A DNA stretch of 64,000 nt from Tupaia tana (GCA_026018925.1 JAKSZU010000012.1:28385814-28449813); one strand, 5' to 3'. Counted from the stretch's first letter, positions 10,346 through 22,558 are shown. A program made the numbers and translations. Notes: generated from the letters alone by a model not told the origin.

Positions 10346-11604
10346 TCTATGTTGTCTATATTGAGTATGGAGAGGGAGGGAGGGCCTCTGCACCTTCCTC
10401 AGCCTGGCCTAGCAAATCCCTAATAACTGAGTGGATTTAAGTTCAATTTACTAGGCTTAGCATTTATTTGAATGCCCAGTCTTCAAGCCTACAAGAGAAC
10501 TAGTCCTACCAACTGTAATATTAGAAGTTTAAACTCTAAAACCTGAGCCCTTGTTGCCTATTTAATAAGACAGACATCAAGCCAGAATATAAACAATAAT
10601 AATAAATAAACTTGACAGGAAATGTGAGAAGTAAAGTACAGAAGGCAATTAGGATATTGTTTAAGTAGCCCCGGCATGAGACGAGATAGCTAAACTATGG
10701 GACCAGATGGACCACTTTTTCCTGGATTCACCCTGGCTCCTATTGAGGAATAGTGAATTCTCACAAACAGGATATGGCCTTAAATTCATGGTACCACACT
10801 CAGTCTCATGGCAGAAGTGTTCTAAAAAGAGGCAATCCATAAAGGACAAAGACCCAAGATGACAGAAAAAATGATGCAGAGGAAAGGTATTCAAAGTGGA
10901 AGCAAGAAGGATGAACAACTTTGATTTTCCACTGTCAAAATTTACTCATCGTCTTTGGCCATGGAGTTTTATATGTGCATAATATGGAAGAATACACAGG
11001 ATTATGTGAAATCATCACAGAAAGCAGATGTCATAGTCTGCAAAAGAATAGAAAAAGTATAAAAGAGTCATATATCTAAAAACTGAACAGAAATATTTGA
11101 TTTTACATCTACCCTGTAATGCTTTTACTGTCAAGCATTAAAGCAATAGAAAATGAGCAATATTGACCTGTCTTTTTGACAGTCAGAAAAGTGTTCAAGT
11201 CCAATCGTTTTTCATCCCTCTCTTATTTCTCCACAATAACTTTCTTTTTTTCCCACACTAATATTCTTTTATTTAATAGAGATAGTTGCTTTTGGGGGAT
11301 GCTAATGAAGAAAAAATAGTGTGACTTCTGAAAATGGAAATATTTTCACTTATGTTTAACCACCTATGCAATTGTGTTGTGCTTATTTTAGGGATTTGCA
11401 AGAGGAAGGCAATTAATTTTTATCTGGTCTATGTGAACAAAGAGAGGAAAGGCCGAAATAAAAACAAAACGAAATAAAACACAACCCTCTCCAAACAATA
11501 AATAAATAAATAAATAAAACAATCCTTTTAACTACACAAGGCATTAAGCCAAAAGCTTGAGTAAGGCTCCCCTTTAAATGACAACAAGAAGCCGTCCATA
11601 CAAC

Positions 11605-12171
11605 GCCTTAGCAGGAACTTCATGGTTATGTCGCTGGACTCACATGGTTGAATCTCTTAAGGCTGAGACTCGGGTTGAACTACCCAGAGCAGAATTAATC
11701 AACAAAAAGGAAGATGATGCCAAAACCAAGCAATAAATGCAGTTCACTCTGTTACTTAAGACAAAAAGCTGGTAATTACTACACTTATTCCAATTAGCTT
11801 AACAATAGGGTGTAAAAATTATAGCTATGAAGCTATCTTACAGAACTTATTAACAAGGATGTTTCTGGGTGACCAAAGTGAATTGGAACAAGAGAATCAG
11901 ACACTCACTGTTTTTATCCCATCTTGCCAATTGATTTCTCCTGTTGTGAATCAATTTTTCTTTCTAGTTCATATGCTGGAAAATGGCCACTATCACTGAT
12001 GCCAAGTTCCCAAATAGACTAGAATCCATTTTGGCTGAAGAAGGACTCCAGTCTAATTATGAGCCCATGACCCGAATTGAGTGAATTGTCAATGAGCCAG
12101 CAGGGTCATATTCCCATTAAACTCTTATTATTTTGTTGTTGCTGTTAAGTGACAGAGGTCACATGCACTTG

Positions 12172-12207
<36 letters not shown>

Positions 12208-12912
12208 GCATATGGAAGAGGGGGAAGCACCTCCTAGTGGCTCCTGGTTATTCTCCATTTCATGGTCTTTCATTATCCTGTCAAGATTCTGAGTACACAA
12301 GTACACGGGCACAAATGCCTAGTGTGTTTTTCAAGCAGCTAGAGACATGATCCCAATCCTACAGGGCCGGCCCAGGGAGGGTCATATTCTAAAAGTTTCT
12401 TCCATATAGTCGCATGAAGACAGAAAGAATTCTAAGGGAATCAGCCATATGTTGTGAATAGGAGTGAGAGCGTTGAATAGTCTTCAGAAGAGGGACTGGT
12501 AGGGGAACCAGCAGGTGGCATAATGGTTATGTTGTTGGACTCCCACATAGTCGAATCCCATTCAAGTCCTGGACTCGGCAACTTAAAGTTCAAACTGGGC
12601 ACATGTGTATGCATATCCAAAATCCCAAGAGGAGAATGAAGGAGAAGGGATTGTGACCTGGCCATTTCCCCACCCCTGTGGGTGATGTCTCACTTTCTGT
12701 CTCTTGTATCTCTCCATCTCTCTGGCGAGTACACACACCCTATAGCAAAATTCTCTCTTTCAAAAAAAAAGGAGGAGGAGGACAGATAGGATATTCTGTT
12801 GGAAAAATGGATCTGAAGCTAAGGAAAGAATAATCTCAAATCTGTATTCTCAGCCCAAGCTTATCTCTGATTCAGATACTATTGACTGAAATCATTAAAA
12901 GCATATCTAACC
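11605..12912. other. Orphan OR-unit flank (no receptor)
   Basis: Begins with a SINE head scrap (11608-11655). Then it follows the downstream-flank sequence of the OR units: agctggtaattac near 11767, ccaattgatttctcctgttg, ggctgaagaaggactcc, and ctctgattcagatactattgactgaaatcatt near 12860. The receptor expected next is absent; instead a SINE and an L1 fragment follow. A partial antisense SINE with an AG run lies at 12145-12207. Confidence 0.6.
12503..12770 (+). mobile_element. tRNA-derived SINE
   Basis: Full-length older copy, gggaaccagcagg ... ctctctttcaaaaaaaaa. Confidence 0.88.
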
Positions 12913-13051
12913 AGGACCAGCAGATGGCATAATGGTTACACCACTGGACTCCCATTTAGTCAATCAAGGTTCAAGTCCTGAATGTGGTGCTTAAAATTCA
13001 CACCAGGCACATGTGTACACACCCTATAGCAAAAATCTTTCTTTATAAAAA
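12913..13051 (+). mobile_element. tRNA-derived SINE, internally deleted
   Basis: Head and tail joined (caggcacatgtgtacacaccctatagc); the CT-rich middle is missing. Confidence 0.85.
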
Positions 13052-13560
13052 ATGTATTTAACCTAAGTGTCCCAAAACTGATGACTGGATTTAAAAACTG
13101 TGGCACAGGGCCACCAGGTGGCATAGTGATTTGGTGTTGGACTCCCATATGGCCGATCACAGTTCAAGTCCCAGAGCCAGTGACTTGAAACTCATGACAG
13201 ACATGTGTGTGTTTGTGACCAAAATCCTGAGAGGAGAATGGAGCAGAAGGGATTGTGGTGTGGCCATTCCCCAAAGTGGGTGATTTCTTACTTCCTCTCT
13301 CTCTGTCTCTCTCTGTCTCTCTGGTGAGCGCATGCACCCTGTAGGAAAAAATCTCTCTATAAACAATGACAAAAAATGTGGCCCGTGTATACAACATTCA
13401 ATGGAATGCTATTGAGCCAGGAAGCACTGAGACAAATATAGATGTAGACAAATACAGGTGTAATACTAAGTGGAATAAGCCAAACTACGAATGACAAACA
13501 CTCTATGTACCTGCTCAATATATACCAAATGTCTGCATTTATGGCAGACATACAAAGCAT
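13052..13560 (+). mobile_element. L1 ORF2 3'-end fragment split by a SINE
   Basis: Two pieces, 13052-13104 and 13383-13560, match the end of L1 ORF2 (cctaagtgtcccaaaactgatg; caatggaatgctattgagcc; tgctcaatatataccaaatg). The SINE at 13105-13370 separates them. Confidence 0.75.
13105..13370 (+). mobile_element. tRNA-derived SINE inside an L1 fragment
   Basis: Near-perfect target duplication aaaaactgtggc (13093-13104) / aaaaaatgtggc (13371-13382), so the SINE is younger than the L1 piece. Confidence 0.88.
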
Positions 13561-13562
13561 GT

Positions 13563-13732
13563 GTGTGTGCATGTGTGTGTGTGTGCCCAAAATCTCAAAA
13601 CAGAGAGAAATGGAGGAGAAGAGATTGTGGCATGACCATTCCCCATTGGGAGTGTGTTCTCATTTTCCCTGTTTCTGTCTATGTCTCCTGGTAAATAAAT
13701 GTGCTCTGTGGGAAAAAATTTTTTAAAAAAGA
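13563..13732 (+). mobile_element. tRNA-derived SINE, 3' half, with TG microsatellite
   Basis: Starts in a GTGTGT run, then cccaaaatctcaaaacagag through the CT-rich body to the A tail. Confidence 0.82.
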
Positions 13733-14162
13733 GAGAAAAAAATGTTAAATGTTAAATGTACTAATAACCTATCAGCTCAGTTTCCCTTGCACTTTGAATT
13801 TTAATACTACTAGGATTTTATAATTTTATTAAAATTGATAGATCCACCAGAATCCAAGACACATAGCACACATGTGATTTTTTTCTTTTAATATACACTG
13901 ATTTTCTGAAAGGGGAAAACAAAACAAAAACCATGTAAGTATCCAATGATCTGGGGAAGAGTAGGAACATGTCAACTTCTCTATCCATATTGTTCTCTGT
14001 TAATATTTTCATGCCAGGGAATACCTTACAAGAGGTACACACACAGAGACCTGTGCCATATTCGATGCCTCTCTTTTGTGTCTTAAGGTTGTGTTACAAG
14101 AGCAGGACTAGGACACAAAAATTTAAAAATATATCCACATTAAACTAATATTAACTTAGTTC

Positions 14163-14300
14163 TATCTTTTAAAAGTCTGTTGATGGCAATGTATATGGTA
14201 CTTTCTTTGATTCTACTAACATTCAGGGTATTCATGCTGGGATTTTTATTTTCAATATTGTAAAGATATACAGTAAATGTAAAAAAAATAAGAAAAAAAG
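14163..14300 (+). mobile_element. Old L1 3'UTR scrap
   Basis: Resembles the end of the old L1 at 48340-48440: gttgatggcaatgtatatgg ... aaagatatacagtaaatg, then A-rich. Paralogue at 33143-33285. Confidence 0.55.
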
Positions 14301-14692
14301 CTGATAATTAGTACATTAACTAGATTAACAATAGGAGTTAAAAGAACATAAAGCTACCTTATAGAATTGATTAACAAGAATGTTCCTGGGTATCCAAACT
14401 GAATTGAAAGAACAGAACTGGAGACTCACTGTCTTCATCTCTTCTTGTCAATTGTTGTACACCAGTTTCTCTTTCAAGTTCCCGTGCTGGCAAAGGGCCA
14501 CCATCATTGGTGCCAAGTATATCTTCTCAGATTAACTAGAATTTATTTTAGCTGCAGAAGTACTGTGACATAGTGTGAGCACGCAACACAAGTGGAGTGG
14601 ATTCATCGATGGCCAACAGAGAGGGTCATAGTTTAACACTTTATTTTATGTAATAAAATGAGGAAAACACAGTTCTGAGAAAGTTAGCCAGA

Positions 14693-14965
14693 TTTTTTTT
14701 TTTTTTTTTTTTTTTGGAGAGAGGTTTTTCGCTATAGGGTGCGTGCGCTCGCCAGACAGAGAGAGACAGAGAGACAGAAAGCAAGAAATCACCCCCAAGG
14801 GGGGATGGCCACACCGCAATCCCCTCTCCTCCGTACTCCTCTCGGGATCTTGGGCACGCACCACACGCAGCCGGCGTGAGTTTTAAGCCACCGGGTCCGG
14901 GACGCGAACCGCAGTCGACTACGTGGGAGTCTAGCGACATAGCCATTACACTAACTGCTGGTCCC
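14693..14965 (-). mobile_element. Young tRNA-derived SINE
   Basis: CpG-rich copy (gcgtgcgctcgcc, gacgcgaaccgcagtcgac), hence recent. Target duplication gttagccagatt / gtcagccagatt. Also present in the right duplicated copy, so it predates the duplication. Confidence 0.92.
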
Positions 14966-15320
14966 AAGTCAGCCAGATTTTATGGGTTGGTGTGGAAGTA
15001 TGAAAGAGTTGGCTTTCTCAAAAAAAGGGATTAGAAGGATATTTTCATAAAAATATGAGTATGAAGGAATAATGACAAATTGATATCCTCTGCCCAAGCT
15101 TATCTCTGATTCAGATACTAGTTGACTGAAATAATTAGCACTGTAGTCTGATAAAGAGTTATTTCATTCATATTCTTTCTAGAAATCTAAAAGATTTACA
15201 ATGAAATCCTCTAAAGCTTTTTCTTATAATTCCTGTAGTTTCATGTAAACATCCTCAAGCAATACATCTTTAAAGCAACTTTGAAGGTGACAGGAATGCT
15301 CATGAACACACATTCTGTGT

Positions 15321-16295
15321 TCATGAACCCAGATTGGAGGGATCAAAAAAGCAGCGCATCAGCAAACTCCATATTCTCTCCCGCATTTGTTTAGTCCTCA
15401 CGCCATAGATGATGGGGTTTAGAGTGGGTGGGATGATCAGGTACAAGTCAGCTAACAGCACTTGGGTGTGCAAGGACACTATGTCCTGCCCTTGCCAAGA
15501 TACACAAACAGATATCATCCCAGGTAGGTAGTACAGAGCCATAACCGCTACATGAGAGCCACAAGTGCTTAATGCTTTCACCTGAGCACTCTTTGAGGAA
15601 AGACCAAACACTGCCCTGAGAATCAGGACATAGGAGGCAGCAATGAAGGCTACATCAGAACCCACAATGATGGAGGAACCAATGAGACTGTAGAGACTGC
15701 TGGGCAAGGGGTCAGCACATGCTAACTTGGCCACAGCTATGTGCTCACAGTAGGAGTGGAGGACCACATTGGAGCCACAGAAAGGCAGATGGCTCACCAT
15801 CCAACTCAATGGAGTCATGAATATGACAGCTCTGACGGTGATGATCACATTCATTGCCAGAATCACTTGAAGTGTAAGAATTCTCTTGTAGTGTAGGGGT
15901 TTGCAGATGGCTACATAGCGGTCAAAAGCCATGGCCAGTAGCAGCCCTGACTCCACAGCTGTGGCTGAATGAACAAAATGCATCTGAGTGAAACATCCAT
16001 TAAAGCTGATGGAGCTGTCTCTGGAACAGAAAATGCTCACCATCTTGGGTACCACTGAGGAGGCCATAACAATGTCCACAGCAGCCAGAACACATAGGAA
16101 GCAGTACATCGGCTCTTGCAGAGAGGAATCCATCCAGATGACGGTCATGATGAGGGTGTTTCCTAACAGGGCTATGGTATACATGGCACTGAGTGAGATA
16201 GCCAGCCAAAGATGTGATGACTGCAAACCTGGGATTCCCACAAGGACAAAAGTGGCAGGAGTTTCTATTGTGTGGTTGTAGGGTGACCCCAGCAT
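15321..16295 (-). CDS. OR52I-like: OR52I-like olfactory receptor, copy 2 (hybrid gene)
   Basis: Intact 324-residue class I olfactory receptor with all family motifs: NHT at 7-9, EPMY, MAFDRYVAIC at 122-131, SYCEH, KALSTCGSH at 240-248 and NPIIY at 293-297. It is a mosaic. From about residue 220 to the C-terminus it is identical in protein to copy 3, including the tail FFDPSNLGS. Its N-terminus (MLGSPYNHT) and much of TM4 follow copy 1. Its 3' flank (left) follows copy 3 and its 5' flank (right) follows copy 1 at about 99% identity for 8.5 kb. The switch lies between about 15538 and 15637. The splice acceptor is conserved (boundary 16314/16313). A patch around 16136-16228 matches copy 3 rather than copy 1, suggesting later gene conversion. 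Confidence 0.95.
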   Translation of the reverse strand: MLGSPYNHTIETPATFVLVGIPGLQSSHLWLAISLSAMYTIALLGNTLIMTVIWMDSSLQEPMYCFLCVLAAVDIVMASSVVPKMVSIFCSRDSSISFNGCFTQMHFVHSATAVESGLLLAMAFDRYVAICKPLHYKRILTLQVILAMNVIITVRAVIFMTPLSWMVSHLPFCGSNVVLHSYCEHIAVAKLACADPLPSSLYSLIGSSIIVGSDVAFIAASYVLILRAVFGLSSKSAQVKALSTCGSHVAVMALYYLPGMISVCVSWQGQDIVSLHTQVLLADLYLIIPPTLNPIIYGVRTKQMRERIWSLLMRCFFDPSNLGS

Positions 16296-16856
16296 TATGG
16301 CTGAGAAGCTTTCCTGTTAAAACATAACATAATATAAGTAAAGAATGCAATCCTGTAAGATTTGCCTCCATCTGTGGTATTAGGAAAACCTGGGTATATT
16401 CTCAGCAAACTGGCCTGTTCGTATCAGAAAACTATGTCTAAGTTACCCTGTTCACATTCCAACATCCTCTATATTCTTTGCCTTCCCTTCTTTGTCAGAT
16501 AATGAGAATATGGGTTACCTGCTTTGGTCATCTCAGGTGACTCACCTAGGGTGGGTGAGTTCACAGCAGTTAGGTACCATTCTTCTGAGCTTCTAAGGAA
16601 TCTCCCATATTGTCCTCTAAGGAACTATTTTGCAATTCTGATACTCCACCTATTATCATACTGAATTTGCTCAAGTCTGTGTATCTTCTTCATGGCATTA
16701 TACCAGATATGTGATTCCCGGTGATAGTGCACAAGTCCAGTAAAAGCAAACATGTGTATTCATTATAGTAATGATGAATGATATATCTGAGAATATTACT
16801 TGTCTGTTGGTGCTTCATCACTGATAATTAATAATTGCTGATAAAATAATGAACTT

Positions 16857-17110
16857 GAACCAGTCAGTGTCATGGTGGTTAAGGCAGGATAATCCCCCAT
16901 GACTGACTGCAAGGTTCAAGTCCCATACCTATGACTTGAAAAGCATACTGGTCACATGTATATGTGTGCCCAAAATCCAGAGAAGAGAAATAGAAGAGCA
17001 GGTTGGGGAAATAAATGTACCCCATGGGGAGTGCTTTCTCACTTTTTCTCTCTCTCTTTCGCTCTCCCTTCCCCCTCCAGTGAGTGCATGTGCCTTCTAG
17101 AAAATTTAAA
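16857..17110 (+). mobile_element. tRNA-derived SINE (duplicate of 3863)
   Basis: Same insertion as at 3863-4117, with the target duplication retained at 17111. Confidence 0.88.
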
Positions 17111-17123
17111 AATAATGAACTTT

Positions 17124-17365
17124 GGGCCAGGAGTTGGTGTGGAAGTTATGGCCCTGGATCCCATGTGGCCAACTCCACGATCTGAGTCCCAGACCTGGCA
17201 ACTTGAAAATCACTCCAGATGCATGTGCTTGCAAGCCCAAAATCCTGAGAATACTGGAGAAGAAGGGATTGAAGTGTGACCATCTCCCCTGGAGGGTGAT
17301 CTCTTTCTCTCCTCTCTCTCCCTCTTGTGAGGGCATGTGCCCTGAAGCAAAAGCAAACAAATAAA
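17124..17365 (+). mobile_element. tRNA-derived SINE (duplicate of 4131)
   Basis: Duplicate copy with a few base differences. Confidence 0.87.
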
Positions 17366-18494
17366 TTAACTTCTTGAGGTCAAACATCACGTTTTGTATC
17401 CTCAATACAATGCCTTCACAAAACATGTATCCTTGTGGTTGTAGAAATATATTTATGGCTTCATAAAAATAAAGTCATTAGAAAAATGATATTTTTGCCT
17501 TTCATGGGAGACTAATACACTATGGAAATATTTGCAATCCTACCGTCTCTAAATTCTAACTTCAATTTCCTACATGCTAGCTGCAATTAATAAATAAACA
17601 CAAATAAAACTTTAAAGCTACCTTATATGGGGAAGAGGCTCTATCCCAATAAGAGTTTTTACGATAATCTTAAAATATATCTCTTTCCTACTCCATACTA
17701 AACTAATCAGACATTGCAGACAAGTTTATTATATAAGAAGTGAAACACTTTTAAATGAACATAGTGTGTGCTAGTGCTATGTGGTAAAGTGTAGTGTTTA
17801 TAATCTAAGTGTGTTACTCCATTTGAATAAAAAGGACATACGGTTCATAAAATGCAACTGATATCATTTAAATAAAATTAAATATTTTATTCAAGATCAC
17901 AAGTATATGGTACATTTAAAATTTATTCTAGGTCTTTCCAGCTGTGACTTTCAGGTGTCCATTCAGCCCAAGACTAATAGTCATTAAAACAACTCTGGAT
18001 AATAATTTGTTACTGACTACACCAGGTCACTTTATGACTCAAAGAGCAACCACTCTGCACAACCAGGAGTTGAGCTCTAACACCTGTTGACTGATTTCTG
18101 TTCATTACTACATCCGTCCTCCATCTGCCTCACTCAGGGATGAGAATATTATATAATACATAATAATCTGCTTGAGTAAACCTTATTGTATGGGGTTAGC
18201 ACTAACTGCTATGATTCCTGTGGAATATCCATTTAGTTACTTCAGAATGCATGGTTTCCATGAGTTCATGCAGACTTTGGCATGTACACATCCCCCCAGC
18301 CATCTGCAATCACTCCTTACAAGGTACTTGTTTTATTCTAATTTATGCAACTTTGGGAAACATTAGTTGAATTACTTCAGGAACACCTATCTTTTAGTTC
18401 TTTAAAACACAGAACAAAAATCCTGTATATACCCTTCTCAAACTACATTGTTGGTCCTACATCATTAAGAGACAGAATAGCAAAATTGCTAAAA

Positions 18495-18716
18495 ATATTC
18501 ATTCTAGCTTCCAACTCCCTCAACTACAAACCCTCCTCTGTTATCGGCTAGTCATTTTTCCTTGGTCAGATTGTATAAACTCTACAAGCAAGTGCTCAAT
18601 GGTATGTTAGTCCCTACATCATAGAGATGTTCTGAGATTTAAATTAGAAGAAATGCAAAATGTTTAAAGTTTGGTACATAGGTACTCAACATATGTAACT
18701 AATAAAATATGAAGCT
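18495..18716 (+). mobile_element. MIR (duplicate of 5500)
   Basis: Paralogue of the MIR at 5500-5722. Confidence 0.7.
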
Positions 18717-19788
18717 ATTTTCTCTGCATAATGCTACGGTTGAAGATTAAAATAAAAAAAATAAGAAAAAAAAGGCAGATCAACATGCATCATCTTGATG
18801 CTTTTCTCTTATCCTCCCGTGATCCGCCCCTAAAGGTGTCTCACTCACTAGCTACACACAGCAAGGCTCTTTTAATCCCACCATGACAAGGAGCTCCTCA
18901 TTTGCTTTTTTCTTTCTTTCTTTCATCATCATTTCATTGGAAAGGTCTCCTTCATTTACCTACAACCTATCTTTAATAAGAAAACCTAAGAGTTATTCAC
19001 ATCTTCACTACTGTGCAACAACTCATATCAAATGAAAATCAGATTATGGATGCAATGGGAGTAGATATAACAAATGTCTTCTATCTAGACTAAATTACTA
19101 CATTAACTGTTTTTCCAATTGCCATCTTAATTCCTAGGGACATGGACATGTGGCTTAGCCCCAGACCTGGACTCAGGATCACAATCTGGACCAGACATGT
19201 CAACTACAACTTATGTCTTTCCTCAAACCCTCATTGCTTTAACATTGCATCTCTCAAGCCTCAGCCTAGTAGCTCAGCACAACTCGTGTTGCCACAACTA
19301 TTTGATCACTTGAGTTAACAGGGATCATATACTTTTCAAAAACAGTTTCTTAGGTGTTCAGAATGTTTACTTGTCAGACCTCATGACCAGCTTGCCTTTA
19401 CCTATCAATTCCTGTGCCTGTCCTCCATAAAGGGATTCCAGTCTGAAAAGTTGTCATAGCCCTTCCAGTAGATGGAGTGTACTTTTAAATTTCTTATCAG
19501 ACTCCTGCTCCCACTTTGAATAGTCGGATAGACCTCATTGATGGAATTCTCTGCACTCAGGATCCCATCTGCTTTACTAGACATTTTCTGTATTGGCCAA
19601 GCACTAACCATTATTTCTTTGATCCTCAGTCCTAACCTGGGACATACATTTGCCCCTTCAATTTTCAAATTCACCTGCAAAGCCTGGCATTGACGGACTG
19701 TTCCAGGTTCTAGCAACAGATTTAGTGAAAGGCCTATAAACTTTCCTGTAATGCCAAATTTCTGGGAACTGATTACAAACTTATTGCA

Positions 19789-20040
19789 GGGTCAGCAGAT
19801 GCCATAATGGTTTTGTCACTGGACTCCCACGTAGTCGACCATGGTTCGAGTCCCAGACCTGGTGACTTAAACTCATGCTGGGTGTGTGTGCATGCATGCC
19901 CAAGACCTGAGAGAAGAATAGAGGAGAAGGGATGACAGAATGGCCATTCCTCCTGGGAGGGGCTGGTAATTTTTCTCTTTCTGTCTTTCTGGTGAGCATA
20001 CATGCCCTATGGCAAAAATCTCTCTTTAAAAATTTTAAAA
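19789..20040 (+). mobile_element. tRNA-derived SINE (duplicate of 6795)
   Basis: Carries three extra bases (agaagaatag versus agaatag) compared with the left copy. Confidence 0.88.
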
Positions 20041-20511
20041 ACCACTTTCATTTCACTTGATCTATATTCACTGAAAATTTTCTTCCATGGATCAACAGTC
20101 ATGTTCATCAAGGATCCATTGTTTATCCAATGATTCTTTTCACTGTTTGTTTTATTTAACCTCTCCAAAAACTTTTACATTACTACTTTTTCTCTCATCT
20201 TTTATTGATTCGATTGAAATTTATGTACTGCAACTAAATAAAACTCTTCTCTGAAGTTTATTAATTTTTATGTGAACATTTGAACACATCCTCATAGCCA
20301 CTACCCATATCAAGATACAAACAGCAGTGTGTCCTGGTCGTAGAGGTGTCCAATTTTCAGAAGGCTCTGCTCAGGCTCTGTATTTGCAGCCTACTACCTG
20401 CCCCTGCCTTCAACCTTGAAAAGACATGAAAACTTGGATGGTCAATCACCAAGAACTAGCTTAGACCTTCACTTAACTTCACTAAATAAATTATAGAATA
20501 TGTGAGGATTT

Positions 20512-20770
20512 GGGCCAGCAGGTGGCATGGAGGTTGAGACACTGGATTCCACCTAGCCAACTGTGCAGTTTGAGTCCTGGACTCCGTGAATTGGTAATCA
20601 TACCAGGCGCACGTGTATGCATGCCCAAGGTCCCAAAAGGAGAACAGAGAAGAAGAGATTGCAGCATGGGCATGGTGGTGCCTCCTCGGGGTGATTTCTC
20701 ACTCTCTCTCTCTTTCTCTCTCTCTCTCGCAAGCACATGCACCTTATAGCATAGAGAAATAAATAAAATC
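20512..20770 (+). mobile_element. tRNA-derived SINE (duplicate of 7515)
   Basis: Same insertion and target duplication as at 7515-7773. Confidence 0.9.
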
Positions 20771-21467
20771 ATATGTGAGGATTTTTCATTTCTATTTAAG
20801 AATAGGGAATGCATAGTTCAAATTTAAGATATCTTAAATCTAGGAGTACTATGCATAACTCATTTAAATGGAGCCTTTCTGTTTATAACTAGATGTCCAT
20901 GCATAAGTAAAACCACTCTGCAACTAAATGCACTCCTGAAGAACCCTACTGCTTTTTTTCATTTTTTCATAACTCTCTTTGTTCCCTGAAGACTCTTTCT
21001 TCAGCATTCAAAGATTGGGCTTACCTCTTCCTTTTTCTGCTTTAAACCATCGCAGTCATATGTTTACATTTCTTCTCACGCCTCCTGCAGCCTTCCAGGA
21101 TTTCCACAAGATAGTCTTGGTATAAGCAATACCCATCAGACCTGGCCACCTCTGTATATAAGATGGTTATGTTCTCTATTCTAGGGTGACCCTGACTCTA
21201 AGTTACATCAACCCAGCACCAATCCCACATCGGTGGCCCACATTCCTGGAGTTTTCTTTCTCCAGTATTCTCTGATTGTCTATATCTGGTAGTCCACGTT
21301 TCTTTTACTTTAAACAAGTAAAATTTACGCAGAAGCTTTCAGGAAAAAAACAAAAATAAAGATGTAAGACCAAAAATGAACAGTGTAGAGCCATGATGAG
21401 TATCTTCCTTTTCAAAGACATCCTCTTGTAAGCTGCGTTTCTTCTTTAGATACTCCAGCATCTTGCC

Positions 21468-21496
21468 TTTTCCCTGGACACCCTGACTTCCCTTGG
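21468..21496 (-). promoter_or_regulatory. Invariant 29-bp block, unit 2
   Basis: Same block as at 8471-8499, 5.2 kb upstream of receptor copy 2. Confidence 0.35.
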
Positions 21497-21701
21497 CCTC
21501 TGCATAACCACCCAAAACTAACGCCTTCTGAGACTGGTATTGCTTTGTGCTCTTGCCCCCTGGGGTTTTCCAGATTGCAGAGGGATGCAGATGCTTAATG
21601 GCTGAAGAGTCTTTGTTTCAAGTCCTCAGAGGATACCTAAGAGTTAGACTAAAGATATGAATGTGTCCTGAAAGAAAAACAAAAGGCCCAAGAGCGTTAG
21701 A

Positions 21702-21862
21702 TTTGTGAACCTCCTATATGCCAGGCACCTTCATAAATGCTTTCCAATGATTATTTCACTCAATTTTCACCACTTGCTGTTATGACATCTACATTTTATA
21801 GATGTAGGTGAAATACATAGAAAGTCACAAAAGTAGTAAGTCAGAAATTCAGGATTCAAATT
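21702..21862 (-). mobile_element. MIR (duplicate of 8705)
   Basis: Paralogue of the antisense MIR at 8705. Confidence 0.75.
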
Positions 21863-22274
21863 CTAGAAATAATAATTCTTTCTTCACTTTGTTTTGTATC
21901 TGTTGGCACAGAGAGTCCACTGTGCCTAGTGACTTGTAGGGAGCTGTTCTGGTTAAATTATTCTCATGACACTCTGTTATATTGTCTTGTTTGAACAGAA
22001 AAGGGAAACAGTATGGGGGGGAAACCAAGGAAGATAAACTTTCCAAATTAGGGGATCAAAGTGGACCTCAACAAAAGGTATGAAAAGGCAAGATATTCTC
22101 CAAATAGAGAATAAATCAGAAGGTAAAATGCAGGTGAACTGAACGAAAATAAGAAGGTAGAAATATTCCCAAGGTGATATTTGAAAGGTCCTAATTTCTA
22201 CCTGGACATCACCATGAAGTTTTTTTCCTGAGCAGTAATGAAGTTGAGAGAAAGAAGACAGCATGTGCAAAATA

Positions 22275-22354
22275 CTGGTCTGTCAGAAAACTGATGAAGT
22301 ATTTTTCTATGTTTTTCTATGCAAAAATGCATCATGACTTTTCTGACAACCCAA
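22275..22354. mobile_element. 80-bp mariner-type MITE (duplicate of 9278)
   Basis: Identical position in the duplicated unit, TA on both sides. Confidence 0.75.
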
Positions 22355-22507
22355 TATTAAGTTTCTTTTATTTTTAATGGCAAAAGATATTAAAATGTAT
22401 AGGCGAATATGTAAAATCAGGGTATAATGCTGCATGTTCCTAGTTTGTCAAGTCCTCAGTGGATACAAAGCTACTTGAGATAGGAATGATGAAAAGTCTA
22501 TTGTTTT

Positions 22508-22516
22508 ATGTATATA

Positions 22517-22558
<42 letters not shown>

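Larger units (their letters stand above)
3320..11600. other. Upstream spacer of OR unit 1
   Basis: Non-coding 8.3 kb between receptor copy 1 and the orphan flank. Contains five SINE/MITE insertions, MIR fossils at 5500-5722 and 8705-8865, an old L1 tail at 9730-10345, a TA microsatellite, and the invariant block at 8471. Near-identical to 16.3-24.7 kb and partly paralogous to units 3 and 4. Stretches 4385-5500, 5723-6794, 7788-8470 and 10346-11600 hold nothing recognisable beyond the duplication itself. Confidence 0.75.
13733..15320. other. Downstream flank of OR unit 2
   Basis: Non-coding and paralogous to the other unit flanks. Holds an old L1 3'UTR scrap (14163-14300) and a young SINE (14693-14965). 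No gene seen. Confidence 0.7.
2580..15600. repeat. Segmental tandem duplication, left copy (about 13.0 kb)
   Basis: Runs from within receptor copy 1 to within receptor copy 2 and is repeated from 15600 to about 34580. The offset between matching bases is 12994-13009 up to 24.8 kb, and about 18986 after the young L1. Differences are mostly single bases and microsatellite length, so I estimate about 98-99% identity by eye. Confidence 0.93.

Noticed and set aside
10661..10918. 85-codon minus-strand open frame, duplicated at 23670
   Set aside because: It has no motifs; its conservation is fully explained by the recent duplication.
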